Shown: positions 32,206 to 44,689 of the stretch, in pieces
Position numbering within the stretch: the first letter of the stretch is position 1
Layout of the letters: every line of letters begins with the position of its first letter
Assembly (NCBI RefSeq): GCF_958295425.1
Contig: NC_081150.1
Span: forward strand, 1,094,501 to 1,158,500
Length of the DNA: 64,000 nucleotides
Direction of reading: 5' to 3'
From: Solea solea
Lineage: Eukaryota; Chordata; Actinopteri; Pleuronectiformes; Soleidae
Made by a program: the position numbers and the translations under genes
Notes under the pieces: generated by a model
What the model was told of the DNA's origin: nothing
Databases searched by the model: none
The model's input: only the letters and a program-made list of their open reading frames with translations

Positions 32206-35200
32206 CAATGAAAGAATATATAATGTCACTGTACAGCCCTTAGTCTAACTCTGTTATTTGAAATGTCTTATAAAGGAAAGTGGATTGGTTTGCAGCGTGA
32301 TAAAAGTATTTGCCAAATGTGAATCAATGGCATTTTTACAAAGGGAAATTCCTCTAAAATATGTCAGAAACATTAATACCTTACCCCGCAGGGCTGATGA
32401 CAAGTTATTGCAATGATATTGGCCGTTTTCCCCTGCTAAATAGAGGTGCATTATGATCTAGTTTCATGGAAGGTTCAAATTGAGTATACCATGCTGCTGA
32501 GTAGCCCTGAGGAGTGCTCGGACTTTTTTGTGCTTGAAGGCAAACTTGTCTCCAGCAGATTCAGCAGCATTGCTCCTCAGCTGTGTGGAAAGACAGGGCT
32601 GAAGCAGATTATATAAGTGCTGGGTTTGAAGGTCTGTGATGCGTCTCCTTGAAGCGGATGTGACTAGAATAAGGCATTGTTGGAGCAGCTCTGTGCAGAA
32701 CTTCTGAAAGTGGAGCATTCCTCAGATGTAATCTCCTTTGCCTGGATGAAAGGCCCAGTCATAACGGACCATCTCCTGCTCATGGGGCCTCTGTGGAGCA
32801 GGTCTGTAGCTTAGAAGGAGATTACAATGGATTTACCACTGATCTCACACACTCCTTTGCAACTCCCTCAACCCCCCTGCTACTTTCGCCTCCCTTAAAG
32901 CACCGCTCTGTGTGTGCTGTGGCCACTTGTCACCAGCTTTGTCAAAGGTATGTGAAGCAGCGATGGGACCGAAAGCTTTAAGCCAAAGCAGGGAAAAAAA
33001 TCTGCTCAGCGGTCAATCAGAGAGAGAGAGAGCCGCATTCATGATCCGAACAAGACACGATAGCCAAAGAGCGGTTCTTTTGTCTCAGCTCCAGGGTTTA
33101 ATCAAAATCTGGGTCATTTCATGATAATGGGGGTGAGGATACAGTCATAGGCATGAGGTCACACTGGGAATCATTCAAATCCCGCTGATGAAACACGCAC
33201 TGTCTCTTCCCCTGAAATGCAATATAGGTCAGTCCTACAGTCCTGTATGTGTGTGTATGTGTGTGTGCTTATAAATTATTAATGCGACCAGATAGCAGGG
33301 TGAAATAATCCTCTGTTTGTGAAACAAATCAACAGGGTGAGCAGCACCTTGCAGCAAGAGACAAGGCGTTAAGCTGGAGGTGATTAGTCATGTTTATCAC
33401 TGCAGACATCAGGAATCACCAGTGAGGACGAGATGCAGTTCCCTCACAGTGTTCAGCTGAATTGGTCGTGACAATGCATTTGTTTCTCTGGCATCTCTTT
33501 TATCGGCACTGTCGGGGTTTTGTTTTTTTCCCCTTCAAGAAACTGCTCCCACGTACAGATGCAGGTTTGTGTCGACATCACAAGGAAACATTCTCATTGA
33601 ACGCATCTGCAAAACTGTCAGTGTTTCATGTTTAATGCCATTTTTACCTAATTATTTTATTCTTTTTTTTTGGGTCATTTCTTATTATGTTTTATCCTAT
33701 TTTACTACCATTTACGCATGTTTTTGTCTAAGCGTCCATGTTTGTTTCCAACTTTTAATTTGTATTTAAGGTTTTGTGGTGTTTTATTCCACTAGTTATT
33801 GTTGAATGAGTGAATGAAATGTTTATTTTTGTCCATATATACAAGACAATAAATAAAAGAGGCTAATTACGCCTACCAATTAAAGATGTATTAGGCAACC
33901 ATATCGGTCATCACAAACAAAGCAGCAATCACAGAGAATATACTATGTTTACAATTCAGTTTTGTATTTCTTGATCATCTTGTTTTTTGTTAAACATAGA
34001 GCGTGAGCTTTACATTTTTAATTCTTCATCATAATCATCCCAGATGTTCATGTAAACACATCTGAGGTTTTGTAAACTTGCTCAATCAGTCATTTATGAT
34101 ATACATTATTTGCACATTTGTCAGTCCAAACACATTTAGAACATTGTCATTGTTTATTGCTTTTTTAAAAAGATCACACTTCCATTTTTGCTTTCTATTT
34201 AAAATTTTAGGAGTTCATTTTGTATCTTCTATAATATTTAAATTTTTTTCACATTTAATTATTATTTGCATTTGTTTAGGTTCAGGCTCCATGCTGCTTG
34301 ATGTGGTCTCATTTTCTTAATTTTGGTTTGTCATTTTCTGTCTTATTATTATTGTTATTATTATTATTATTATTATCATTAATAATAATATTATTATTAT
34401 TGTTCTTATTTTTACCTTTGAGTAATAGGCCTTTGTCAGCTTGTTATGTTTTTGTTTCCAAACTGTCTTCAAGTGGTTGCTGCTCAGTTGGGGAAAAGAG
34501 ACCTCACAGAGGAGAGGAGAGGGTTATGGGGTCAAAGGTTAGGGTTCATTCTTTTATGAGTGGCTGTAACTCTTCATGATTGCTTGTTGAAAGTTTCTAT
34601 CTGTCCTGGAGTATTTCTTTTTGTCAGCAGACCACAAGCAAAGGCACATGGTAGTTGTATATGTGCTCTTCATGACATCCAAGAAGGTCAAAGGTGTCGT
34701 TGGAACAATATAATGTAATGTTTGCGTCTGCCGTTATGAACAATGACAATGTTAGACGCTCACATGCTTTGTTGATGAATCCGATGTATTTATGCCCACA
34801 TGGTCATAATTAACCTGTTTGTTGAACATAATCACAGGTTGAAGGCACTAGCATTTTAAACTTAAGAACAAAGTTTGTATTTCAGTGTTGAATCCAAGTC
34901 ATCAAGCAAACAAGAAGACTACGACCACTTTTTTTATACGTGTGTGTGGGATTTTCTTTTCCATTATTTTTTCCCAAATTTCATCCAAGAGATAATAACA
35001 TAATAAGATAAAAAAAAATACAATATCTGTGTGTTAGGAAAGTTGTAAAATCGGTCAGAGTAGACTGAACACCGTTGGAAGTTTATCACAAAAAGTTTTT
35101 CTATTACAGCTATGACAAAAACGAGTAAAAAGTCATCATCTTCAACTTTTAAAACTAAATACAATCAGTTCTCAAGTCCCAGTCAAGTCCTGATGTGGAC

Positions 35201-35634
35201 CACTACCACACTGCCTACAGTGTCATTATAATGATTCTAGTCTTTGACGTAATTGCAGCGTTATCGTGCGACATGATGTAACTTTGGCCTGAGTATATTT
35301 TTGTTCTCCATGTTTTTATTTGTGCCTCTTCTGGTCCATATGTACAATGTGGTGGTTTCTTGATTGGATTTCACAAATGAGAGAACACAGTTCTCTTTCA
35401 TCTCTCTCTTCTTGTGGTGACAGTGAATCGTGGCGTGTTCTCACTGACAAACACTACAGTTTGCAGACGGGTGTTTAGACTTTGCAGTGGTGCTGTTCCA
35501 ACTGTGGTCGCAGTGTTAAGTACAAATATAAATCAAGCAGAGACACTGTTTCAAAGAGCCAGATGTGTCTTCAGTGCAGTTACAAAGAGTCTGATTCTGA
35601 AACACTAATTTCTTTTAATTGTTGACTTCCTCTA
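32206..35634. other. Noncoding DNA; (ATT)n at about 34347-34402
   Basis: No gene is recognised. Imperfect ATT/AAT repeats (34347-34402) produce a leucine-rich open frame that is not a gene. T-rich segments occur at 33630-33680 and 34140-34260. Confidence 0.45.
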
Positions 35635-35639
35635 GCCTG

Positions 35640-36640
35640 GATTAACTCAGATGAATCTGGCTTTGCTCTAAGGACGCGTCTGGCAAGTATACGCTGTTTT
35701 GGTCAACGACAGAATCTCCAAGATTCATATTTTGACATATCTTAACGTGAAGCGACGTCTCGCAGCTTTTGTAAACATCAAACATGGCGGCCACTGAAGA
35801 GCAGCTGTCTTTTGATTCTACTGTTGCTTCAATTTTAAATCGTAAATCGTCAAGTGTGGAGTCATTGTCCAGATGTTGGCAAATCTTTCAACTACGACGT
35901 CAACAAAGAAGCAAACAAAGTGTTCAGAGTGTACACAGGTGGAACTATTGAGTGGATGTCATGGCAGAGGCAGCACAAAAACTAAAGAGGGTTAAGGGGA
36001 GTGATGGAATAAGAGGCTGGACCAACAAGGAAGAACATTGGTCCTGTAAAGCCGTGTTTCCATCCTGGTACAGTTTGCTGTTGTAAAGCCCACAGTACCT
36101 TTAATTGGACGTTGTATCGGTGCACTGTTGCATATAGTTTGTTTATGTTCTATATCTATACAAGATATCCATCCCATTCATGAAAATACATCAAATGATT
36201 CAAACAATGTATGAGCAATAGGTTAATTGTTGAGCGGCGGCTGCTGGAGGAGAGGGAGGAGTGGCTCAGCCGGTGATCAGACAGCTGGACAGAATCAGGT
36301 CATCAGTCAGCTATATAAGCACACTTGTAACCTGGTTCTGGTCTCTTGCAGTAGGCTGGGTCCAGAAGGAGGGAGCAGGAGCGAGAAAGAGAGCGACCGC
36401 TGTGTTTTCTTCAGTTATTTCAGTTCAGTTATTACCCGAACACCACACAAGGGTTAAGTGAATTAATCTCTGCGGAGTTTCCTCAGGCAAAAGTCTTTAG
36501 ACGCCATAGACTAGCTTCAAGAAAACTACAACAAGCACATTTCTTGAAACGTTGATACGTCATTGGGATCATTGGTTGTAGGTCTAGGTCTGGTTGAATA
36601 CATACTTTCCAGACCCATAATGAGATTGAGATGCGGGCAG
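35640..36640 (+). mobile_element. Copy 2 of the TEEQLS repeat, with a ~630-bp insertion
   Basis: The left part (35640-35838) has GACGCGTCTGGCA, AGCTTTTGTAAACATCA and an ATG at 35784 beginning MAATEEQLSFDSTVASILN. Homology to copy 3 (42270-42665) stops after ATTTTAAA and resumes at about 36472 (GCGGAGTTTCC, AAAAGTCTTTAGACGCCAT, AAAACTACAACAAGC, GGTTGTAGGT, CTTTCCAGAC). The intervening segment, about 35839-36471, is therefore an insertion in this copy. A 55-codon open frame runs from 35784 to 35951, the second half of it in the insertion. The superfamily is not recognised. Confidence 0.55.
36226..36455 (+). promoter_or_regulatory. GC-richer block with TATA-like box inside copy 2
   Basis: This block contains GTCAGCTATATAAGCACAC (TATA-like at 36312-36318) and a purine-rich part downstream. 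It starts TTGTTGAGCGGCGG and ends ACACCACACAA, with GGTTAA just outside both ends (AGGTTAA left, GGGTTAA right), so it may be a short LTR-like or other mobile promoter segment. The match is short and could be chance. Confidence 0.25.
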
Positions 36641-39600
36641 TTGTTAGTCCGGCTACAATTCCTAATTTAAAGGGGAAAAAGCCAAGTGTACATCACTGCT
36701 GTCTACTCCTGAGGAGTCTTTGTTGCACTATTTCACTCTAATGTTGTTTGAGCTAATGGAGTTTTGTGAGCTCGTTTCATTTGTAAAGACAATGGAACTC
36801 TGCAGTGGCACTTCTCTATTATGCGTTTGTGTCAGCAACGCTTTCAAGTTCATTAAAACTCATTTAGCAATTTTGTCAAGACGCTGGATTAAAGGCATTT
36901 GAAACGCACACACACACATGCACGCTCTTTGAGTGTATGTGTGTGTGTGTGTGTTGGTGTTTCATTTTAATTCAATTTGCACTTTTCATAAATAGCCTCT
37001 TTCACAAAGTGCCCACATTTCATCATATTTCATCACCCTCTGTGAGAAACGCTCTGTTTTAGCTCTTGGCTCATCTCCCAAATAGGCCCAGCCTGCTCTG
37101 ATTGGTCAGTTGGCTCACTCTTTAGTGATTAGTCATCACCTCTGAAGTGTGCTGGAAATGTTGTGCCATTTATCCAGAGGCTGCCTCATCACTCTGAGCA
37201 GAAGTGAACAGAACATTTCAAGGGACCAGTTTAAAAGATCATAGAATTTAGAGGCAGCACTTTCTTGTCCCTCACAGTCCGCGCTCTTTACTGTCATAAA
37301 GACACCAGCAAGGACACATGTACTTGTCTTCAGGGCTGGTTGTGTGTTGTGTCATAACTGATGATGAATAATATCCTTTGTGCCGTTAATTGAGTCATAA
37401 TTTTTCCCACAAAAACCTTGTCCCGCTGGTCAGGAAATCAATATGCGGTGTGACTTCCTCTCGCCAAGACACCGTGCACTTTTGACATCACAATATTTAC
37501 GTTTAAGGCAAAAAGTGTCTATTCCAGCTTTAAGGGTGGTGCGAACACAACCATAATCAGCTGTTCTTAGTTTCTTGGGGGCCTCTCTCTCAACTCCAAG
37601 GGTGTTTTACTTTTGATTTTTTTATTTTTTTTTATTTTTATTGAAGCATGCCAGTATATAAAGACAAACATACTGAGATTTAGAAGTATTTATTTATATA
37701 TCTACATACTGCATTTGACCAATAATTCAAATTCACTCAGTTATAACAAAGACCTCTTTGCACTGTACTTGCCACATTCACACATGCTATAATACATCAT
37801 TTATATACTTAAGTTTTCATTCGTATCGCTAAATCCATGATGAACTACGCAGAGCAATCTGCATCATCGATTCATAGATTATTCATTTACGGCGACTTTT
37901 GTCACTTATCAACGTGAGAAATGTCGTGTGGCGTGAGAGTGTGAACTGTCTCACACTGAATGCAGCTCTAAGCTGCCGCTGACACAATTTGCACTTGCTG
38001 TCACTCATGCTCAGTCACCGCCCCCCCCCCCACACACACACACACTCCCTGCCCACTTTTTGTAGGTTTTCCAAAGCATGTGGGTATATTGTAAATTATA
38101 TTCAGTAAATACAGAGCATTTTTTTTTCATGCACGTAAACAGCAAAGAAAACTCCCTCTTTGTCAAAACCTGCTTGGATATAAACACGATTCTGATTTAC
38201 ATTTTTGTAAAAGTTGCCTGTTTGTGATGCTCCCACACAGCTGTTTGATTCAGACTCTTCTCTTTGATAACCCACAGACTCACAGAGATATGGAGCAGAT
38301 TCCTCCTGATTATTATGTTTGCTGTCAAAAGGGAGTGCAGATTATTGGAGGGGGATTAATACATTGGAATGAAAAAAAAGAAAGAAAGTAAAATCAGCCT
38401 TGATTATCTGATGTTAAAGTCGTGTATTTTTTCCTGCTTGAGTAGTTTGGAATTACATTTTGAAATCTGGTATTTATATCGAGGCACACCACAGTCAACT
38501 GTGCCTTTGGTGGTCAGACGTTTACTCTCATGTGACCACGAGTGAGTGTGGGAACTGTCGTACACTGTCATCTTCTATAGGTCTCCATTAGTATCTAACA
38601 ACTCTGTTGCCTGAGTTTTCACAAATGTCTAACTTTTTTATATTACACTGGACACAGGACAGTTTAAAGAAAGTAACTCACAGCATATAAGACTATAGCA
38701 GGGATGCATGTGTACGTTTCTAAAGGAGTTAAAGGTTCATGGTATGAAATATCTCATTTGAGCTTGAAGTATGCAACCTGCACATGTACAATAGTCACAT
38801 TAGACAAAACTTGTCATGACTAAAACATGGGTAAATCTGATGTTATGTAATTTAATACATTCTTATTATTTCTTACACACGTTTGTTGCTGTAAGTCACA
38901 TGTACAATGAACACCAATCATATTTGTCTTTGTTTGCTTGACTTTCGTCGACAGTAAAGTTGAAAAAAAAAAAAAAACAGGCAAGGTTAACACTCATTTT
39001 CCAGCTTTTTGTCATTGTTGTGCTTTTCTATGCAGATGATACACACCTATGTATACCTGCCGCAATAAATCCCCTCAAGTAATCTGCCGAACCGTCCTGT
39101 ATTAGTACACACCACTGAAAGTGAACTGAAAGTTCTAGCTGTACTGCTATAAATGAAACACATATCACAGAGTCAGTTATTTCCTTTATTATACAGCCCG
39201 AGTACTAAATGTGTTAGCTTGCTCTATAGGCTTCCCTATCTGGCTGGTTGCTTATATCTTATTTTCTCTAATTGTGTGTGGGCTGTTTTACAGGTGTAAA
39301 TGGGTTATCCAGTGTTTAAAGTATTTAAACGGGAAAAAAAAGAAATAAAAAAAGAAACCCAGTATAAACAGTACTGGATTAATGTTTATCATTTTATGAC
39401 CTGCTTAGTTTATCTTGTGGTTCTCTGAGGGGAGACCACTGATCTGAATCTGCTCACATTAACACCAATAAAATAATTCTAATGAAGACATATGAACAAA
39501 TACTTTGCTTTAATGTCTTACTTTGGCCTAAGTTTGGCTGAAATTTAAGACTCTAAAAAAACCCTCTGCCCGTAAAGGCTCCCCATGCGTACATTAAGTG

Positions 39601-39721
39601 TAAATGTAACAACCTTCTCGGGTAATTAAAGTCCCAAAGTTCTCACAGTGCCAAGTGGAAAAATAGGCACTCAGGATTCTCAGTGACTACATTGACTTTA
39701 AAAGATGGAGCTGACAGACAG
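36641..39721. other. Noncoding DNA; C-run and CA repeat near 38021-38045
   Basis: The part at 37060-37240 (CAGCCTGCTCTGATTGGTCA) resembles a common fish repeat but has no visible ends. A C-run followed by (CA)n lies at 38021-38045 and an A-run at 38963-38977. No gene is recognised. Confidence 0.4.
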
Positions 39722-39960
39722 TCATGGTGAGCGGTAGAATGAGTTGTCTTTCAACTGGAAGGTTTAGGGTTTGATTCCCGGCTCAGCTGAGCAACATTAC
39801 ATTACATGACGCTCTTATACAAAGCAACTTACAATAAGTGCATTTAAACATTTGGGTACAAACAAGAACTAGAAGTAAGTAAGTGCTTCAAGTAAGCCAA
39901 ACTATAAAGTGCTATACATACATCCAGTCCCTTCAGTGCTTACAGGTGACTACAATAATA
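39722..39960 (+). mobile_element. tRNA-derived SINE with fish core domain, plus strand
   Basis: The tRNA-like head has GTGAGCGGTAGAATGAG and a good B box, GGGTTTGATTCCC (39769-39781). The body continues ACATTACATTACATGACGCT then ATACAAAGCAACTTACAATA, a core shared by several vertebrate SINEs. It is a different family from the copies at 5.1, 13.7 and 48.9 kb. Confidence 0.65.
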
Positions 39961-40196
39961 TTATGTCCACAGAATAAGTTACTTCTTTAATTGCTTTGTC
40001 GGTGTTAACGAGCAGCAGGTTCCGTGCTGACACCTTCGTAAGAGACATTTATTGTGGTGGTGTTACAGGTTGATTAAGTACAGTGTTGAAAATCAACAAA
40101 ACATTCAGTCTACTAGCTGGTTGATCCATTCACAGTCATTACTGCGCCGCACAGGTTGAACTAGGCGGCATGGTGCATATGTCGACTATTCATTGA

Positions 40197-40514
40197 TTAA
40201 GGGTTGATTTTCAGGTTTCTGTATATGTCTGTAGTGTAGAACAGTGTTAAAAAAGACCTGGAACTCAAACGGTTGTTTTTGCCTCGCCCAAAAAAGCAAA
40301 CAATTACATTCAAATGTTCATTGGAAAAAAAAGCAGCCATTCCCTCTAAGTCTGCCTGGTTCTTTCCGCAGAAAAGATGCGTTTTCTTGCATATACTTTT
40401 TAAAGTCCTGAAACTTATGACAATGTGATGCTGATGTGCCAAAAGATTAAGTATCTCCTTGTTTGTGAAACCTTTTCTAAAGTACAATTCCACCAAATGC
40501 TCCACAGCCCTCAT
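40197..40514 (-). pseudogene. N-terminal fragment of a transposon integrase-like protein
   Basis: The minus-strand frame begins VEHLVELYFRKGFTNKEIL and continues with HHIVISFRTLKSICKK and LFCGKNQADLEGMAAFF. This resembles the helix-turn-helix start (YF-GF-NKEI-LA-HH-IVIS-RTL, then LFRRKN-DL) of a multicopy fish protein family with an integrase-type core, as I remember it. The core domain is missing: similarity ends at about 40300 and the remaining residues are unrelated. It is therefore a dead, truncated copy. Neighbouring DNA shows no terminal repeats. Confidence 0.5.
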
Positions 40515-40964
40515 TTAAATAACTCTCCTCTTCTTAAACAACATGTTAAAATATTACGACTTTATTCTTGTAAATTTACGACTTTATTGTGTTATTGTGT
40601 TTTTTATTCTCAATGTGGCCCTAACACTCTGTCGTATGATAGATATGAATTCTTACAAACGTTTTTTTGTCTGAGAAGTTTTCTTTATTTCCTTTTTGTT
40701 CCTGTGTGTACTTTTTATTTGCTATTACCATTACTGTCATCATCATTTTGTATCAACACTTGTGCTTTGGTTGAAGAGGCACGTGTTTAATATGATGAAG
40801 TGGATACATAAAAATGTTACCAACAAATCTATTATTAAAAACAATAATGCATATGGAATAAATGTAGTATATGGGAAAATGTGTGTGCGTGAAACACCCA
40901 TTAGATTTGGTCAGTCACGGATGATTTGAAGCATATCAGCTGAAAACTATAGGAAAAACACTCA

Positions 40965-40994
40965 GATGGTGTTTTTCACATGAAAAACACCATC
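40965..40994. repeat. Perfect 14-bp palindrome with 2-base loop
   Basis: GATGGTGTTTTTCA (40965-40978) is followed by CA and then its exact inverse (40981-40994). It would form a tight cruciform or, if transcribed, a hairpin. It may be a minimal foldback relic. Confidence 0.9.
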
Positions 40995-40999
40995 AGTCG

Positions 41000-42269
41000 G
41001 CGGCTTCTTATCTTTTTTTTTATTTATGTTGAACCTGGACCCTAGAGTGTGAAAGCCATCAGCCAACCATCTGAAATATTTATGTACAGTGCCACTAACT
41101 ACTGGCCTAATTTTTGAGGGGGGTTCTTGCCCGGAGTCCAGGCTGCGTCTGAATACTAATGCAACACGAGTTCAGCAAGGAAATAAAGTTTTCACTTCAC
41201 TTTTTTTCCCCCCATTTTATCAACCATAATGAGGCAACAAAATTCCCTGTCATAGAAGCCGGCTTGAAAAGTTAAGGGTCACCATAAACAACAAAGGCTA
41301 GGACTTTATGAGACCCAGGAGATAAATGGGAGCTGCAGAAAATGCAGTCTTGTTAGGGAACATATGTTTCGCTTGCATCCCCCGTGTAAAGGTCACAGTG
41401 AGACAGAGTAATGGCTCCAGCATATTCATTGCTACGCATCTTCATTTAGGCAACCATCCATTTCTTGCAGATGAGCAGCGGGGACCCCCGCATCATTTAT
41501 GATGGTGAAATTATGTACTCAGCTGCCGCGAGGGGAAAAAGCAGAGTTATGAGTTACAGTATTATGACTTTCCTGGGTCTAATGAAGACATCACTTTGCT
41601 GCTGAACTGCATAATTGTTGCTGCTTTATGCCATATTTAAGAATATTATAGAACATTTGGACACCTTTCCAGAGCCTAGGTAGCTATACAACATGTTTTA
41701 TGTTCATATTGTCACCATTATCGCGCCCTTTATCCAATCCCCCTTTGAATCTCTAAACTGTGAACTCTAAATGGATATTAATTATTTTATGATTTTTTTT
41801 TCATTGTCGTCCAATGAGCGGTGAGATCACTGACAGCTTTCTGGCACCGCTCTTACAAGAGTTCAATTTTCATTTTATCATAACAGGACAAGGAAGCTAG
41901 CTAATTACAGCAGAAATTCAACACAAGGCTGGAGGTAATGTATCAAGATTCACTGCTTTGTAATTTGCTGCTTTGGACTGAGAACAAACTGATTAATTAG
42001 GGAGGGGCGGTTGGCTTTGTTCTTTGAAAATCCACCATGTAGGGCCAGAAAATGACATGGCCAAGGTCAGAAAAACAGGAATAACAACACTGAAACAGCG
42101 TGACATGCCAGGACTGGGTGGCAATCTTGGTCAATAACCAAAAACCTTACCCATTGTTGTGTTTCCAAGGATAAATATGTGCAATATGCCCTCTGGATGC
42201 CACAATGACTCACCATCAGAATCAAGCTTATGAGTGATATGAAAAGTAAGCATTGGTGGAAGCTTTTCC
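41000..42269. other. Noncoding DNA; possible conserved block 41400-41680
   Basis: No gene is recognised. About 41400-41680 is repeat-free with homeobox-like AT motifs (CATATTCATTGC, GCATAATTGTTGC) and moderate GC, the usual look of conserved developmental enhancers, but conservation cannot be judged from one genome. Confidence 0.25.
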
Positions 42270-42665
42270 AACACGAGACTCCATCTCAGTCGCATTTGAG
42301 ACGAGTATGAGTCTGGAAAGAACGGTGCCCAACCGACCTAGATCAAAATACCTCTGTACCAAATTGGATATACCTACAACCAGTCAGACCCATGATCCGG
42401 ATGATGTGTGCAGCGCTTGTTGTAGTTTTTGCGGCGCGATGGCTATCTAGTAATGGCGTCTAATGACTTTTTCCCGGGTGAGCTCCGTGGAGCAAGTTTC
42501 TTAAAATGGAAGCAACAGCTGAATCAAAAGACAGCTGCTCTTCAGTGGCCACAAAGATGGATGTATATCAAAGCTGCTTGACGTCACTTCTGTGTCGTCA
42601 TTGAGTTAAGCCCGCCTCTAGCATGCTAAGACAGTCTGACTGGTTCCCTTGTTTAGGAGATTCTG
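42270..42665 (-). mobile_element. Copy 3 of the TEEQLS repeat, minus strand, uninterrupted
   Basis: On the minus strand the order is AGAATCTCCTAAACAAGGGAA, a C/G-rich stretch, AGCAGCTTTGATATACATCC, then a frame reading VATEEQLSFDSAVASILRN and stopping after HPGKSH. It then continues as AGTCATTAGACGCCATT, AAAACTACAACAAGCG, TGGTTGTAGGTA and CTTTCCAGACTCATAC. The coding start has lost its ATG (ATCTTTGTG in place of AACATGGCG). This copy shows the uninterrupted order and so exposes the insertion in copy 2. Confidence 0.55.
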
Positions 42666-42669
42666 AAGT

Positions 42670-44224
42670 AGATGAAAACGTCTACAGTGCTAATCAAATC
42701 ACTGGCAAACTCAGCTGCATTCACCCAGGCTACATAGGAGGATGAATGAAGTTCAAGTTTGCAAAGTGTTTCCAGCACTTAGCAAGGTGTTCCTCGGTCA
42801 TTGGGGATATGTAATCCCTCCAGGTGGGTTCTGGGTCTGCCCTGAGGTCTTTTCCCACCTGGATGTACCCAGAAAACCTCAATGGCTCCCTTTGATGTGA
42901 AGGTCCAAACATGTCTCTAATGCTGAGCACACACACCCTACAGGGTCTACAGTTTCACTTTTTCAGTCTTTACCCACAGTTCACGTGGATCGACTGGCAA
43001 ATCAAAATCTTTGCTCTGGGCTCGGCTCCCTCTTCACCAAAATTAAACTGGAAGAATATATACTGTAGATTACTGCTGATGCTGCATAAATCTATCCTCC
43101 CCTCCCTTGTGATAAAGACCCGCAGTGACTTACATACAGAATATCACCTTCAATTCTATAATAGCAGATTTTTTTGTTGTTGAAATTGAAATGCAAATGT
43201 ATGACGAACGGTTTGATGATATGAAAAGTCAACACATCTCTTGACTACCTTTGGACGACACTTTAACTCATGTGTCAGTGCTTTCTATTTCCGCCATCAC
43301 AAGACCAAATAGGACCAGACTCTTCTTAGTAAGCCAGCTAATAAAACACAGTTAAGCCGTTTAGTTCCCAAGAGGGGAGTCTATTCCTTTTTTGGTTTCT
43401 AGTACAGGGCAGCTGTCTTCTTGCACCATTTTTAACATTAATTCTAATTTCACACATAGCTTTTAACTTTTGATTGACTCATCTTTTCCCATATTTTGTG
43501 TTTACAGACTAAAATGGACAGCAAATGATTTTGCTGCTCTGCCGCCACAGATTAGAGGTTTTTCCTATTTCTGCGTTTCATTAATGTTCCATGGTGTAAC
43601 TCACCACGATAAGAGTGACAGACCGCTAAGCATCAGGAAATTGGAGGCTTTGACAAAAACAGTGACTCATCTGAGAGTGAGAACCACAAATGTCTTTCTT
43701 GGCAGCGGCGCAGCTGCACAGCGTCAGTGCTAGAGGTCAAAGGTTCAAACTGTTTCGACGCGGTTTGTGACAGAGAACTCAACGCCACAAATCCTCGGAG
43801 GCCGATAGATGAGAGGACATGTAATGTGGACTGGAAGACACATGAATATCACACATTCATATTTTATTATCTCAGCTGGATGAAACTGAATGCCATGTTT
43901 ATTTACATTTTTTAAACCTAAAATGAATGTTGGTGTGTTCTTGTTCCCTGAGCCTATTTTTTAGGTCTCTGAACGCATATTTCATACTCATAATGAAATG
44001 AGTATCTCTTAATACTTTTGGTGTCATAGTACACACAACAGAGAGTCGTTCGGCGTGTATCTCTGTAATGCTTTGTCCTACATTGTTTATAGGGTGTGTG
44101 TGCGGCAATATGCGCAATAACTTTTTGACGCATAGCTATTTAGGAAGTTTGAAATGTAGTTATTCATTTAGGTGTTATTTGAGCTGTGTTTGTCACATTT
44201 TAAAGGTTTTTACAGCTTTGTAGA
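42670..44224. other. Noncoding DNA, no gene recognised
   Basis: Short open frames only (for example 42911-43183 and 43470-43733) without domains or codon patterns suggesting genes. Confidence 0.45.
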
Positions 44225-44286
44225 CCAAAGTTTTCTGAAAATTTTGATACCAAGTTTTCTGAAAATTTTGATACCAAGTTTTCAAG
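44225..44286. repeat. 24-25-bp tandem repeat, about 2.5 copies
   Basis: The unit CCAAGTTTTCTGAAAATTTTG plus ATA is repeated twice with one indel, then a partial third copy. It is immediately upstream of the Tc1-type element. Confidence 0.85.
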
Positions 44287-44366
44287 ATTTTTTTTCAAAA
44301 ATCACTTTTTCGTGATTTATAAAAATAAGTTGCGTTAACTCCGTCAGAGTCTCCCAATTGGGGGAC

Positions 44367-44686
44367 CTTTGGGGCAGCCACATTATTAGGTACACCTGTT
44401 CAACCATTCATTAATGCAGACATCTAATCGGCCAATCACATGGCAGCAACTGAAGTTAAAACCATACATCAGGATGTGGCCAAAGGAGGAAAAGCAACAG
44501 AAAACTACATGTAAAAGAGAAAATATCCTGTGAGCAGCAAACTTGACTATCAACAGTACTAAATATCTACTCATTCATCTCTGAACACACAACACATTAA
44601 ACCTTAAAGCAACAGAAGACACCAGGTGCCACTGCAGTCACTTTGTGAAGGGTCCTGTGTACCTAATAAAGTGGCAGGTGAGTGTA
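44367..44686 (+). mobile_element. Tc1-derived MITE
   Basis: The left end has CACATTATTAGGTACACCTG and the right end GTGTACCTAATAAAGTGGCA with GGTGAGTGTA, which are inverted versions of each other and of the well-known fish Tc1 family. Internal pieces (CCAATCACATGGCAGCAACT, CATCTCTGAACACACAACAC, ACCAGGTGCCACT) come from both ends of that transposon, so it is an internally deleted copy of about 320 bp. No coding capacity remains. Confidence 0.85.
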
Positions 44687-44689
44687 TCT

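Noticed and set aside
34298..34579. Leucine-rich membrane-like open frame
   Set aside because: The leucines come from a TTA/ATT microsatellite.
36226..36455. Confident solo LTR
   Set aside because: Only a short possible target duplication and one TATA-like box; no polyadenylation signal in the right place.
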